The notes under the pieces: model-generated
The model's database searches: none
What the model was told of the DNA's origin: nothing
Seen by the model: the letters and a program-made list of their open reading frames with translations, nothing else
Made by a program: the position numbers and the translations under genes
Shown here: piece by piece, positions 1 through 9,467 of the stretch
Layout: the number at the start of each line of letters is the position of its first letter
Numbering within the stretch: the stretch's first letter is position 1
DNA from: Nocardioides alcanivorans
GTDB taxonomy: Bacteria > Actinomycetota > Actinomycetes > Propionibacteriales > Nocardioidaceae
Reading direction: 5' to 3'
Assembly (NCBI RefSeq): GCF_021555175.1
Contig: NZ_JAKGRW010000012.1
Location: 1-64,000 of the forward strand
DNA length: 64,000 nucleotides

Positions 1-145
1 ATGCTTCGTTCCAATCGGGTAGGTGTTGCCAGTTCATGTCGCCTACCGTGACTTCAGAGATAAACAGGTGCGTGTTTTCATCTGGCGCTACCAAACGCTA
101 CATCAAAAAGCAACCTCGGCGGGAATCAGAGCGACCTGGGCGACG
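1..145. other. unassigned left edge
   Basis: No convincing gene is visible here. The stretch is visibly less GC-rich than the rest of the window and follows the stop codon of the Glu-Pro-repeat protein. It may be intergenic or the end of a feature cut by the window edge. Confidence 0.4.
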
Positions 146-916
146 TCAGAAGGTCTGGGTGTCGTTGCCCGGGTCGGGGTCGATTGCAGAAGGAGCACTC
201 AGCGTCGCCGTCCCGGAGAGATTCATTCCGTACAGGTCGAGCACCAGCGCTGGTGCAGGACTGTCGTCGCTGAACTCATGGGAGCAGGTGATGGTGGTCC
301 CGGCCGCAAAGAAGAACGACTGACCTGTTCCGACCTCTGCGCCGCCCGGTTCCCGGCAGCTCCAGCCGGTCGCCAGGTCGAGCCCGAAATCGTCGTCGAA
401 GACGAAGGCCATCTCCACGACGAGACCCGCGAGCGGGGAGTCGGACGTGACCTGCAACTGACCGGTGATCGTCCACTCGGCCTCCTGCGCACCGGCCGCT
501 TTGCTCAAGGAGCCGAAGGAGAGGTCGTACTCGGGTTCCGGCTCCGGCTCGGGTTCCGGCTCGGGCTCCGGTTCCGGTTCGGGCTCCGGCTCCGGCTCCG
601 GCTCGGGTTCCGGTTCGGGTTCCGGTTCCGGTTCGGGCTCCGGCTCCGGCTCGGGCTCGGGTTCCGGCTCCGGTTCGGGTTCGGAGTCCGGGGCAGGGAC
701 AGGAGGCGGTGCCGGCACTGTCTGCTCGGCGGCCAGCTCGATCACCACCTCGCGCACCGGGTTCGCGTCGTCGGCGGGGACCGACGGAGGCCAGTCACGC
801 AAGAGCGAAGGGAAGTCGGGCCCCGCAACCTCAGCGACACCCTCACCGGGGCGGTCCGATGCCCGCCAGATCACCACCGCGCAGACCAGCACGACGAGCA
901 AGAGCGATCCACTCAC
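146..916 (-). CDS. membrane-anchored surface protein with long Glu-Pro repeat
   Basis: The 256-residue product begins with a hydrophobic helix (about residues 4-17) and then an exposed acidic/proline-rich region. About 25 consecutive Glu-Pro dipeptides form a rigid stalk before a C-terminal domain of about 120 residues. That domain has two cysteines and ends with a PDPGNDT-like motif typical of DUF11/CARDB-type extracellular beta domains. The GTG start overlaps the stop of the upstream sigma factor gene (GTGA), so the two are probably translated together. The same frame stays open upstream of the GTG and encodes a basic segment before the helix, but no conventional start codon was found there. 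The N-terminus is therefore uncertain. Function unknown; a cell-envelope role controlled by the sigma factor is inference. Confidence 0.6.
   Translation of the reverse strand: MSGSLLLVVLVCAVVIWRASDRPGEGVAEVAGPDFPSLLRDWPPSVPADDANPVREVVIELAAEQTVPAPPPVPAPDSEPEPEPEPEPEPEPEPEPEPEPEPEPEPEPEPEPEPEPEPEPEPEPEPEPEYDLSFGSLSKAAGAQEAEWTITGQLQVTSDSPLAGLVVEMAFVFDDDFGLDLATGWSCREPGGAEVGTGQSFFFAAGTTITCSHEFSDDSPAPALVLDLYGMNLSGTATLSAPSAIDPDPGNDTQTF
529..686. repeat. hexanucleotide tandem repeat encoding (Glu-Pro)n
   Basis: About 26 copies of a degenerate six-base unit (GGTTCC / GGCTCG and variants on the plus strand). They encode alternating Glu and Pro on the minus strand. The wobble positions vary, so selection for the dipeptide rather than recent slippage alone may maintain the array. 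Confidence 0.85.
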
Positions 917-1956
917 CAGCCAGAGCGGCCGTCCGCGATTCCCGAGACGCCAGGCGCGGCCGGCCGTGAACAGTCGCGACGTCGTACGCCGTCCGAAGTT
1001 CTGGACACCACGCCGATCCCCGAGCCGCCATCACGGTCCGGGTAGGCCGCCAGCGTAGTTGGCCAGGGCGGCCACGGCGGCCTGGCCGCGGTGCCCCAGC
1101 TCGACGGCGCCGCGGCGCGCGCAGGCAGCCTGGGTCTGCCGCCGCCGAGAGGGAGCCGAGGTCTCGGCAGTGCTTGGACGAAGCCCGGCAAACCTCCGAC
1201 GAGCACCAACGGCCAGACCACTGCTCCCATCCGGCTGTTGACCTGCTCGAGTTGCTCGAGCGCGGCCCGACAGGTCGGACAGGTCACCAGATGCTGGTCG
1301 ATCCGAGAGGTCGCCGAAGCACCGAGGTCACCCCGCACGAACTGCGGCAACCGATCGACCGTCCAGTTGCATCCCCGACTGACCACGGCCGGCAGGTGCT
1401 GGGTCAGGTAGGCCCGTCGCAGCCCCTCGCGGGCCCGGTAGACCAAGGCGGAGACGGCCGCAGGCGACGTACCCATCGAGTGAGCGACTTCGGACGGCCC
1501 CTGGCCCTCCACCTCCAGCTTCCACAGCACGGAGCGCCAGGAGTCCGGCAGTGAGGCGAAGGCCTTCGCGGCGGCGTCGTGGGTCAGCTCGGAGACCAGC
1601 TCCTCGGGGCCAGCGGTGCTCGCGTCCAACAACCAGGGACGATCCGAGGCAGTGTCGATCGCAGGTTGGCGCAGGTGCTGCCGGAAGCCGTTGCGGATGC
1701 AGGCGAAGAGGTAGGCCTGGAAGTTGGTCGACGGTCCGAGCCCTTGCTTGAGCTTGTCCAGCACGGAGGCGAAGGCCTCAGCGACGAGGTCCTGATGCAT
1801 GTCGGCTCCGCGCACCATGGCGCGCGCAACCTGCTCGGCAGCTCCCCGATGCCTCTCGTACAACACACCGAATGCGGAGTCATCCCCCTCGCGGACCCTG
1901 CGGACGAGTTCATCGTCGCTGGGCTGCGAGCTGCGCCCGTCGAAGTCTGCTGACAC
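913..1956 (-). CDS. ECF-type sigma-70 factor with C-terminal zinc-finger extension
   Basis: Transcription initiation factor. After the GTG start (GGAGG seven bases upstream) region 2 carries [23 protein letters not shown], continuing to an [13 protein letters not shown] helix. Region 4 has the helix-turn-helix segment [24 protein letters not shown] zinc-finger-like HLVTCPTC motif follows, as in anti-sigma (zf-HC2) domains. Next comes a hydrophobic segment around [12 protein letters not shown] that could be a membrane helix. The last 90 or so codons are low-complexity with unusual codons. A minus-one frame in that part has more typical codon use and ends near 1040, so the C-terminus may be misframed by a lost base. 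It probably controls the overlapping repeat-protein gene downstream. Confidence 0.8.
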   Translation of the reverse strand: MSADFDGRSSQPSDDELVRRVREGDDSAFGVLYERHRGAAEQVARAMVRGADMHQDLVAEAFASVLDKLKQGLGPSTNFQAYLFACIRNGFRQHLRQPAIDTASDRPWLLDASTAGPEELVSELTHDAAAKAFASLPDSWRSVLWKLEVEGQGPSEVAHSMGTSPAAVSALVYRAREGLRRAYLTQHLPAVVSRGCNWTVDRLPQFVRGDLGASATSRIDQHLVTCPTCRAALEQLEQVNSRMGAVVWPLVLVGGLPGFVQALPRPRLPLGGGRPRLPARAAAPSSWGTAARPPWPPWPTTLAAYPDRDGGSGIGVVSRTSDGVRRRDCSRPAAPGVSGIADGRSGW

Positions 1957-2150
1957 AACCGTTCCTCCTGGTCGGTTCCCCCGGAAGAACCACCGATGCC
2001 TGATGGGGAGTCCGATGTGCCGTGCATCACAAATCAAGGAAACGCGTCAGATTCGCGTCGCCGACTCATCTGGATCTCCGGAATGGAAGACGAGACGGCC
2101 CTGACGCTCGCAACGCGTCGAGGCGACTGTAGCAAGACGAACGGACTGTG

Positions 2151-3645
2151 ATGAGAAGAACGCTCACGATGGTGCTGGCAGCGATGCTGGCCAGCTTGGG
2201 AACGATGTTCGTGGCCTCCCCGCGAGCGCACACCACACCACCATCACCGCCAAGGTCACCTGTGCCGACGACGGTGCATGGACGGTGTCCTGGGCGGTGG
2301 AGAACTGGAACGGCGGTGGAACGGCGACCGTGACCGCCTCCACCCGCAACGTGGTGCCCGTCGGGACCACCATCGCCAACAACTCCACCAAGACCTTCAC
2401 GGAGCGGGTCACCACGGCACAGGCGCTGAACCTCACGGTGGACGCCAGTTGGCCCAGCGGCAACACCGCTCGCAATGCGGGGTCCGTGCCGAAGAGCGCC
2501 TTCCCGTCGAACTGCGCCCCTGCCGACAAGCCGGTCACCCCGACCGCGCCCAGTGTGGTCGACCCCACCTGTGACATCGACGGACGACTCGTCGTGCCCG
2601 CTGACACCGACAAGGTCGGCTACGCCCAGACTCCGGTCGGTCACGGCCCCGGCACCTACACGATCACCGCCACTGCCAAGCCCGGGTTCACGATCGACGG
2701 CCAGTCCACCTGGACGCTCACCGTCAAGCCCAAGCAGACCGGCCCCGCCTGCCTCAAGCCCGTGACCCCGGTGGCACCGGACGTCCAGCCGATCAGCGGG
2801 TGCGGCGAGTACGGCCACATCGGCATGATCGGTACCGAAGGCATCACCTATGAGATCGTCGAGGGAGACGGCAAGCAGGGCCCCTGGAAGGTCATCGCCA
2901 CGATCCAGGACGGCTACACCCTCACCGACGGCGCCACCACCGAGTGGAGCGGCGACCTCGGCACCTACACCCCTGCCCCGTCCCGGTCACCCCGGTGGCA
3001 CCCGAAGCAAGCCCCATCGACGAGTGCGGTGAGTACGGCGAGATCCGGCTCCCCCAGACCGAGGGCATCACCTACGAGATCGTCGAGGGAGACGGCAAGC
3101 AGGGCCCCTGGAAGGTCATCGCCACGATCCAGGACGGCTACACCCTCACCGACGGCGCCACCACCGAGTGGAGCGGCGACCTCGGCACCCACACCCCCTG
3201 CCCCGTCCCGGTCACCCCGGTGGCACCCGTGGTCGTCGATCTGGTGCAGTGCGAGACCCCCGGGTCGTTGACCCTGCCGATCACCGAGGGCGTGCTCTAC
3301 GACGTCGTCCGCGGCATCTCCGGCCAAGGACCTTGGTCGGTCGTGGCCACCGTCCTCGACGGCTTCGTCCTGGCGGACGGTGCACGAACGAGCTGGTCCG
3401 GCGACTTCGGCGAGCTGCGTGAGTGCGGCGTGGCAGGCGAGGAGGAGACGAAGGAGGACGGGCCGGCCGATCGTGACGAGTCCACCGACACGACACCCCA
3501 CAAGACCCACGGCGGTGTCGCGCCACGCGACGGCGTGCTCCCGAACACCGGCTCTCCGCAAGCGCTGTACGGCGCGGGGCTGCTCGGCCTGCTGCTCCTG
3601 CTGGGCGGAACGCTCCTGGTCCGGCGCAGGTCCACCATGTCCTGA
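2151..3645 (+). CDS. LPXTG-anchored repeat surface protein (two -1 frameshifts)
   Basis: Three frames together encode one secreted wall protein of about 498 residues. A signal peptide (MRRTLTMVLAAMLASLG) leads to an Ala-Ser-Ala cleavage site that is readable only after adding one C to the CCCC run at 2218-2221. The mature part has beta-rich domains and three modules of about 75 residues (two nearly identical, one divergent), each with GITYEIVEGDGKQGPWKV-like text. A second lost C at 2970-2973 is shown by comparison with the next module, which has CCCCC at the equivalent place. The C-terminus carries the sortase motif LPNTG, a hydrophobic helix and an RRR tail. Function unknown; the modules resemble bacterial cell-surface adhesin repeats. 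Confidence 0.75.
2840..3227 (+). repeat. two near-identical protein-module repeats
   Basis: The segments 2840-3002 and 3064-3227 are almost identical in DNA. Their spacing is 224 bases, not a multiple of three, although the encoded modules are clearly in register at 225 bases. This shows directly that one base is missing between them. The close DNA identity suggests recent duplication or gene conversion. Confidence 0.9.
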
Positions 3646-3663
3646 CCGTCCACCGCCCGAGCT

Positions 3664-3704
3664 CCTGGCCGGACCGCGTCTCCCCCGGACGCGGTCCGGC
3701 CAGG
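3664..3704. terminator. strong GC hairpin after the LPXTG gene
   Basis: Perfect 17-base arms (CCTGGCCGGACCGCGTC and its complement) separated by a 7-base loop, located just after the stop of the repeat protein. There is no T-tract, as is usual for actinobacterial terminators. Confidence 0.75.
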
Positions 3705-3760
3705 ACCACTGGTCGACACCGCACTTGCGCGCGGCGTGTGGCACGCGCCACATTGGTCAC

Positions 3761-4285
3761 ATGGTGCTGACTCGGCGCACGCTCACCGCGTCCCTCGCCC
3801 TGCTTCTCGCAGGGCTCCTCTACTCCTCCGCTCCCACCTACGCAGGCACGGCGCCCTCCGTCAACGAGGTCGCACCTCGCGCCGCCGCCCCGTTGGCCAA
3901 CGGCAAGTGGGAGAAGAAGATCCTCAAGCAGACCAACAAGCACCGCAAGAAGAACGGCTGCAAGGCGCTCAAGGCCAACAACAAATTACGCAAGGCAGCG
4001 CGCAAGCACACGAAGCTGATGGCTGCATCCAAGCAGCTCAGCCACCAACTGCCCGGCGAGGCCACCCTGGGCAAGCGCATCACGCAGGCCGGCTACCGCA
4101 ACTGGCGTGCAGTCGCGGAGAACATCGCCTACGGCTACGCCAACCCGAAGGCGATGGTGAAGGCCTGGATGAACAGCCCCGGTCACCGCAAGAACATCCT
4201 CAACTGCAGCTACCGCCACCTCGGCGTCGGCGTGAAGGTGCAGAACGGCGTCCCCTGGGCCACCCAGGACTTCGGCCGCAAGTGA
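3761..4285 (+). CDS. secreted CAP/SCP-domain protein
   Basis: A 174-residue secreted protein. The N-terminal signal peptide (VLTRRTLTASLALLLAGLLYSS) ends near TYAG. It is followed by a bacterial CAP (SCP/PR1) domain, with Asn-Lys-His-Arg at the start of helix 1, the SHQLPG segment, AENIAYGY and the closing WMNSPGHRKNIL motif. Histidines in SHQ and GHR and the glutamate of AEN match the conserved cavity residues of the family. The substrate of bacterial CAP proteins is generally unknown; lipid or wall binding has been proposed. It is separated from the preceding gene by a hairpin, so it is probably its own transcription unit. Confidence 0.9.
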   Translation: MVLTRRTLTASLALLLAGLLYSSAPTYAGTAPSVNEVAPRAAAPLANGKWEKKILKQTNKHRKKNGCKALKANNKLRKAARKHTKLMAASKQLSHQLPGEATLGKRITQAGYRNWRAVAENIAYGYANPKAMVKAWMNSPGHRKNILNCSYRHLGVGVKVQNGVPWATQDFGRK

Positions 4286-4306
4286 TCCGGCGCGCCTCGC
4301 GTCGGG

Positions 4307-5275
4307 TCAGTCCCGGACGGTGACGACGGACTTGCCGAGAGCGAGTCGGTTGTCCATGTCGATGAGCGCCTGGCCGAACTGCTCCAACGCATAGGTGCGG
4401 CCCACGGGCGGGTTGATCGCCCCCGACGCCATGAGCGGCTCGAGGCGCTTCCACTGCTCCTGCATGTAGCCGGGTCGCTTCATCGCATATTCGCCCCAGC
4501 CGACACCGCGCACGTCGGTGTTGTTGAGCAGCAGCCGATTGACCTTGACCTCCGGGATGCCCTGCCCTGCTGCGAAGCCGACCACGAGCAGCCGACCCTG
4601 GGGAGCGAGCGAACGCAGTGAGTCGGTGAAGACGTCACCGCCGACGACGTCGAGCACCACGTCGACGCCCTTGCCGCCAGTGATCTCCTTGACTGCGTCC
4701 TTGAAGCCGTCGATCAGCACCACGTGGTCGGCGCCAGCGGCCTTGGCGAAGTCGGCCTTCTCGGCACTGGACACGACGCCGATGGTGGTGGCGCCCAGCC
4801 CCTTCGCGACCTGGATCGTGGCCGTGCCGACACCACCGGCGGCACCGTGGACGAGCACGGTCTCGCCGGTCTCGAGGCAGGCGCGCTCGTTGAGCGCGAA
4901 CTCGGCAGTGAGGTAGTTCATCGGCAGCGCCGCACCCTGCTCGAAGGAGAGATCGTCGGGCAGCGGGAAGACGAAGACGCCAGGTACGGCGACCTGCTCA
5001 CCTGCGCCGCCGTACGGCACCACCGCGGCCACGCGCTGACCGGCCGTGAAGCCGTTGCCGTCGGCCGCCACCGTGCCGGCCACGTCGACCCCAGGGATGA
5101 AGGGCAACTCGGGCCTGAGCTGGTACTGCCCCTTGCTCAGCAGCAGATCGGGGAACGAGATGCCGACGCGGCGCACATCGATGAGAACCTCGTGTGCGGC
5201 CGGCACGGGCGCCGGCACGTCGTTGATCTCCAGGGCTTCGGGTCCGTCGAGTCGGGTCACCTGAACTGCACGCAT
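4307..5275 (-). CDS. NADPH:quinone oxidoreductase (zinc-free MDR family)
   Basis: 322 residues, the usual length for quinone reductases of the medium-chain dehydrogenase superfamily (zeta-crystallin type). The NADPH-binding turn GAAGGVGTATIQVAK lies near the middle, and no catalytic or structural zinc cysteines are present. The start ATG was chosen at the MRAVQVTRLDGPEAL segment that opens this family. An upstream in-frame extension has no family similarity. Likely role is two-electron reduction of quinones or enones in the cytosol. It faces the CAP gene tail-to-tail with about 20 bases between them. Confidence 0.9.
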   Translation of the reverse strand: MRAVQVTRLDGPEALEINDVPAPVPAAHEVLIDVRRVGISFPDLLLSKGQYQLRPELPFIPGVDVAGTVAADGNGFTAGQRVAAVVPYGGAGEQVAVPGVFVFPLPDDLSFEQGAALPMNYLTAEFALNERACLETGETVLVHGAAGGVGTATIQVAKGLGATTIGVVSSAEKADFAKAAGADHVVLIDGFKDAVKEITGGKGVDVVLDVVGGDVFTDSLRSLAPQGRLLVVGFAAGQGIPEVKVNRLLLNNTDVRGVGWGEYAMKRPGYMQEQWKRLEPLMASGAINPPVGRTYALEQFGQALIDMDNRLALGKSVVTVRD

Positions 5276-5301
5276 GACCGCGACCCTACCCGCGGACCGG
5301 A

Positions 5302-6546
5302 TCAGCGAGCCTCGACGATGGCGTTCATCTCGAAGTGCATCGGGTCGGTCCAGCTCCAGTCTCCGCCCCAGCCGAAGCCCCACTTCTTGAAGATCGACAC
5401 GACCTGCCGATCGATCTCACCGGCCGTGCCACGCTGGTTGCCCGGCACGTTGACGTCGAAGGCGATGCCGAAGGAGTGCAACGACAACGACGTGCTGTTG
5501 GCGATGAAACGTGGGTAGTAGCAGCCGGCGTACTCACCGGGATGGATCTTGTCGGCCAGGCCACGCTGCACGATCTCGTCCAGGGCCGCCCGCATCTGCG
5601 GCAGCATCGCCTTGTGGCAGGTCACCTTGCCCAGGATCGGCACCTCTTCGGTGCGGATGTTGGCGGCCACCCATGCGGGGTCCGGAGCGATCCGGCCGCC
5701 TCCGATCGCCTTGTAGGAGAAGGATCCAACGGCCCTGGCCACCGAACCACCGGTCAGGTAGGCCGTCTGGGTGGCGTTGAGGTCGATCCCGGAGCGGGCG
5801 ACGGCGTCGAGCATCTGCACCGCCGCCTTGCCCTCCACGAGGCTCTTCAGCCGCTTGCGCACCTTCTGCGGCGAGTTGATGCCGGTCGAGATGAGCAGTG
5901 CGTTGTCACGGACCAGGCCCAGGGTCTCGCCCCACGCGCGGTTGACGACGATGTCGACGGTCAGCACCTGGTCGGTGTAGGCGCCGACGTGCACCTTGGG
6001 CGCCTCCTTGTCGTTGCCGAGCTTCACGAACGACTCGTCGCCCTGGACCTTCTGGCCCAACTCCTCACCGATCGCCAACTCACCACCGGCGACCCGGCCC
6101 CAGATCTCCTCGGCCTGCCCGGCCGGAGTGAAGCGTCGGTAGCTGGCGGGGTCGACGGCCGCCACGTTGACCACCGTGTTCTCCAGCGCCACGTTGCCGA
6201 GATCGATCAGCTCGGTCGTCTGCACGCCCTTCACCTTCTCGATCGCGGCCAGCAGGTCCTCCGCCAACGGACCGTCCTCGAGGCTGACGAGCATGATGTC
6301 GGCCGAAGCGAGCGGTTCGGTCAGCGGGCCCGGTGGATCGACGGCGTGGTCGGGATCGGCTGGCGCAGCGGTTGACGACTCGGGGGTGGGCGGGAGACTC
6401 TCGCCCACCTGGCTCGACTTCTCCTCGGCGGGCTGGCGGTCCGACGTACCCTCATCGCCGCAGGCGACGAGCCCAGCGACCAGCACCAGTGCGCCCAGCA
6501 CTGCCACGGTCGTACGTCGACGAGTCCCCACGGTCCTCCCCCTCAC
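5302..6546 (-). CDS. lipoprotein with C-terminal M15-type peptidase domain
   Basis: 414 residues. A lipoprotein signal with lipobox LVAC (cysteine about residue 28) is followed by a Ser/Pro/Glu-rich linker. A middle domain of about 200 residues has no assigned family. The C-terminal domain carries the zinc-peptidase signatures of D-Ala-D-Ala carboxypeptidases/VanY-like M15 enzymes: SLHSFGIAFDVN and WSWTDPMHFE. It probably acts on peptidoglycan peptides at the outer face of the membrane. The GTG at 6546 and a second GTG at 6531, which lies closer to a GGGGGAGG sequence, are both possible starts. The specificity is not determined by the sequence. Confidence 0.8.
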   Translation of the reverse strand: MRGRTVGTRRRTTVAVLGALVLVAGLVACGDEGTSDRQPAEEKSSQVGESLPPTPESSTAAPADPDHAVDPPGPLTEPLASADIMLVSLEDGPLAEDLLAAIEKVKGVQTTELIDLGNVALENTVVNVAAVDPASYRRFTPAGQAEEIWGRVAGGELAIGEELGQKVQGDESFVKLGNDKEAPKVHVGAYTDQVLTVDIVVNRAWGETLGLVRDNALLISTGINSPQKVRKRLKSLVEGKAAVQMLDAVARSGIDLNATQTAYLTGGSVARAVGSFSYKAIGGGRIAPDPAWVAANIRTEEVPILGKVTCHKAMLPQMRAALDEIVQRGLADKIHPGEYAGCYYPRFIANSTSLSLHSFGIAFDVNVPGNQRGTAGEIDRQVVSIFKKWGFGWGGDWSWTDPMHFEMNAIVEAR

Positions 6547-6614
6547 CTTGCCGGAGAGGATATGTCGGCGAGGCCGAACGGACCACGAAATCGGACTCCC
6601 GTCCCACTTCTGCT

Positions 6615-7193
6615 TCAGGAAAGGACGCGTGCTGCCATCCAGGCGATCCCATCAGCGGTCTCCGCAGGCGAGGCCGACGGCTGCATGATGTGGCTGAGCA
6701 CGACCCGCACCACCATGTCGATCGCGGTGTCGAGGCGTTGGGCGTCGAGCCCGGTGTCGAAGCCGCGGATCCGCTCGGTCAGGACCGCCTTGGCGGTGGC
6801 AAGCAGCGACTCGGAGTTGGTGGTGAGCAACGGCAGCAACTCGGTGTCGGCACCGTGGGTGGCGGAGACGATGGCGTGGAGCAGCGTGTTGTCCTGGGCG
6901 AACTCCAGCACCGAGCGGCAGGCGGCTCGGATCGCGGCGACCAGGTCGTCGTGCTCGTCGAAGGCGGTGTTGACGACCTCGAGGAACCGGGCGAGCTCCT
7001 CGAGCACCATCGCCTCGGCCAGCGCCGGCTTCTTGCCGACCTCGTTGTAGACCGTCTGCCGACTCACCCCGACGACGTCGGCCAGCTTGGCCATGGTCAC
7101 CGACGCCCACCCGGTGGTGGTGGTCATCTCCCCTGCTGCCGCGATGATGCGATCGCGCAGTGTCAGCGGGATGTCCACGTGCTCGGCGACCAT
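6615..7193 (-). CDS. TetR-family transcriptional regulator
   Basis: 192 residues. The N-terminal helix-turn-helix (VTMAKLADVVGVSRQTVYNEVGKK) is characteristic of TetR repressors; the C-terminal helical part would bind an unknown ligand. It lies downstream of the Uma2 and alkB genes on the same strand, 18 bases from the former, so it may be the regulator of alkB. TetR regulators accompany alkB genes in other actinobacteria, but the pairing here is inferred from position only. GTG two codons upstream (7199) is an alternative start. Confidence 0.88.
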   Translation of the reverse strand: MVAEHVDIPLTLRDRIIAAAGEMTTTTGWASVTMAKLADVVGVSRQTVYNEVGKKPALAEAMVLEELARFLEVVNTAFDEHDDLVAAIRAACRSVLEFAQDNTLLHAIVSATHGADTELLPLLTTNSESLLATAKAVLTERIRGFDTGLDAQRLDTAIDMVVRVVLSHIMQPSASPAETADGIAWMAARVLS

Positions 7194-7211
7194 GCGCACC
7201 AGCGTATGTCG

Positions 7212-7747
7212 TCAACCCTCCAGGAGTTCAGCGAGGCGTACGTCGACCGCGAGCGCGGATGTCACCGGCACCGTTGCCTGCGGGGTCGCCTCGTCGATCC
7301 TGGCCAACGCGTCCCAACCCGAGTCGCGGTTGGCGAAGACGTCGATGCTGCGGTCGAGCGGGTCGACGATCCAGTACTGCTCGGCGCCTCCGGCGAGATA
7401 TTCGCCGGACTTGCGCACCGTGTCTTCACTGCGGGTCGAGCGCGACAGGATCTCCACGACGAGCACCGGCGCGAAATCGACGTAGGGGTCTCCGGCACCC
7501 GGTCGACGACCATGAGGTCGGGGATGCGTTCGCGGTTGCGCGGCAGGTGGAGAGAGGTTGCCTCGACGACAAAGAGTCCCGGGAGCCCAGCGTCGAACAG
7601 TTGCGCGAAGCGCAACGAGATCCGCTGGTGTCGGAAGCTCGGCGCCGGGGTCACCACCACCTCCCCGTCGACCCATTCCGCCCGGATCTCCTCGGGCAGC
7701 GCGCAGTAAGCGTCGTAGGACATCCGCTTGCGTTGCAGCGTCGGCAT
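7212..7747 (-). CDS. Uma2-family (PD-(D/E)XK-like) nuclease, one -1 frameshift
   Basis: Restored length is 178 residues, normal for Uma2 (DUF820) proteins. The N-terminal half contains the MSYDAYCALPEE and EWVDGEVVVTPAPSFRHQRI segments. After position about 7493 the frame changes and continues with PYVDFAPVLVVEILSRST and VRKSGEYLAGGAEQYWIVDP. These carry the Asp, Glu-Ile-Leu-Ser and Tyr/Lys residues of the family core. One missing G in a GG pair (GGG needed) rejoins the halves. The ATG at 7747 follows a GGAG sequence. Biological role of Uma2 proteins is unknown. Confidence 0.8.
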
Positions 7748-7860
7748 GGGTGCTCCAGAGATGAGTGACACATCGACCGTCCGTCCATTGTGGGTCAGGG
7801 TGAGCGAGGCGCCAAGCGTCCCCACTCAACCCTGAGCCAGCAAACGGCTCTCCACAGAGA

Positions 7861-9348
7861 TCACGCCGCGACCGGCGCCACCGGCACGAAGTCGACCTTC
7901 TCCCGCACTCCGCAGTCAGGGCAGCACCAGTCGTCGGGGATGTCAGCCCAAGCGGTGCCGGCGGCGAAGCCCTCGAGCTCATTGCCGGCCGCAACCTCAT
8001 AGACGTAGTCACACCCGGGGCACTGGGCGGCGAGGACCTCGTCGACCTGGGCAAGCGCTGCCGCGGCGGCAGCAGCAGCGGCTGCGTCCTCCCGGGCCTG
8101 CTCCTCGCGCGCAGCGTCGGCGCGGTCGGCCGCTTCGCGCATGGCGACGCCGTACTTGGTGAGGATCTTGTCGCGCTTGCGCGGCGAGAGGTTGGCCAGG
8201 GTGAGGTCACCGTCGAAGTGGTTGATGACCCGCGGGTCCATCACCCGACGCCAGATCGGCGGGAGCAGGGCCAGCACGATCATGCCGGCGTAGCCGGTGG
8301 GGAGCACCGGGGACTCCTCGAAGTCGCGCAGGGTCTGGTAGCGCCGCGTCGGATTGGCGTGGTGGTCGCTGTGGCGCTGCAGGTGGTAGAGCAGCACGTT
8401 GGTGGCAATGTTGTTGGAGTTCCAGCTGTGGCTGGGCAGCACCCGCTCGTAGCGCTCCTTGCCGGGCCGGCCGACCTTCTGCCGCAGCATCCCGTAGTGC
8501 TCCATGTAGTTGACCACCTCCAGCAGCGAGAACCCGACCACCGCCTGGAGCACCAGGTAGGGCAGGATCCCGACGCCGAGCCAGACGACCAGCGCGCCCC
8601 AGAGCACCGCGGTCATGAGCCAAGCGTTGAGCACGTCGTTGCCGAGTCGGAACGGGTGCTGCTTGCGGCGGGCGTAGCGGCGCTTCTCCAGACGCCATGC
8701 GCTCTTCAACGAACCGATCACCGTGCGGGGCCAGAACTGGTAGAAGTTCTCACCCATCCGGCTGCTCGCGGGGTCCTCCGGAGTGGCGACGCGCACGTGG
8801 TGACCGCGGTTGTGCTCGATGTAGAAGTGGCCGTAGGCGACCTGCGCCAGCGCGACCTTGGAGAGCCAGCGTTCGTGGCTCTCCTTCTTGTGGCCGAGTT
8901 CGTGGGCGGTGTTGATGCCGATGCCACCGATGGCGCCGATCGAGACGGCGATGCCGACCTTCTGCCACAGCGTCATCGGGTCGTCCAGCAGCCCCCACAA
9001 GGTGCTGCCGCTGACCAGCATCATGGCGCCGACGAAGCCGACGTACTGGATCGGCAGGAACAGGTAGGTGATCCACCGGTAGTACTTGTCGTTCTCGAGC
9101 TCCTCGATCACGTCGTCCGGCGGATTGGAACGATCGAGCCCCGTCATCAGGTCGATCGCAGGCACGATCACGAGGATCACGATCGGGCCGAGCCACAGGA
9201 TCGGGGTGAATCCCGTGGCCGCGAAGATCCCGATGGCGACGAAGGCAAGGGAGGGCACCACCAGCCCGATGAGCCAGAGGTAGCGCTTCTTGTCGGTCCA
9301 CCGCTCGGTCGAGCCTTCGGGAACGGTTCCTGCAGTCCTGGTCGCCAT
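7861..9348 (-). CDS. alkB: alkane 1-monooxygenase AlkB fused to rubredoxin
   Basis: Integral-membrane di-iron hydroxylase that oxidises the terminal carbon of alkanes. 495 residues with several membrane helices. The histidine boxes are visible: HELGHK (149-154), EHNRGHH (178-184), NYMEHYG (280-286) and LQRHSDHHA (323-331). An Ala/Glu-rich linker (about 405-440) joins a C-terminal rubredoxin domain with iron cysteines at 443, 446, 476 and 479 (CPGC...CPDCG). The fused rubredoxin would supply electrons directly. Such fusions are known in actinobacteria including Nocardioides, Dietzia and Prauserella. AGGAGG precedes the ATG. No rubredoxin reductase is adjacent. Confidence 0.96.
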   Translation of the reverse strand: MATRTAGTVPEGSTERWTDKKRYLWLIGLVVPSLAFVAIGIFAATGFTPILWLGPIVILVIVPAIDLMTGLDRSNPPDDVIEELENDKYYRWITYLFLPIQYVGFVGAMMLVSGSTLWGLLDDPMTLWQKVGIAVSIGAIGGIGINTAHELGHKKESHERWLSKVALAQVAYGHFYIEHNRGHHVRVATPEDPASSRMGENFYQFWPRTVIGSLKSAWRLEKRRYARRKQHPFRLGNDVLNAWLMTAVLWGALVVWLGVGILPYLVLQAVVGFSLLEVVNYMEHYGMLRQKVGRPGKERYERVLPSHSWNSNNIATNVLLYHLQRHSDHHANPTRRYQTLRDFEESPVLPTGYAGMIVLALLPPIWRRVMDPRVINHFDGDLTLANLSPRKRDKILTKYGVAMREAADRADAAREEQAREDAAAAAAAAAALAQVDEVLAAQCPGCDYVYEVAAGNELEGFAAGTAWADIPDDWCCPDCGVREKVDFVPVAPVAA

Positions 9349-9404
9349 GACGGGCCTCCTGGTCAGCGGCGACGCCGGGAGGAGTCGAGTGTGACGGGCG
9401 TCGC

Positions 9405-9429
9405 TTTACAAGCCAGCATGATTTGTAAA
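9405..9429. promoter_or_regulatory. inverted repeat upstream of alkB (candidate operator)
   Basis: Arms TTTACAA and TTGTAAA are perfectly complementary and separated by 11 bases. They lie 57-81 bases upstream of the AlkB start in an AT-richer pocket. The geometry fits a TetR-type repressor site; the nearby TetR gene at 6615-7193 is the obvious candidate. Confidence 0.6.
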
Positions 9430-9467
9430 ACGAGACCTGTCAAGGGCTGCCCGGCGTCGCCGCTTCC

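Noticed and set aside
465..1058. Gly-Ser repeat protein on the plus strand
   Set aside because: It is the complement of the Glu-Pro repeat; the minus strand has the helix, start overlap and downstream domain.
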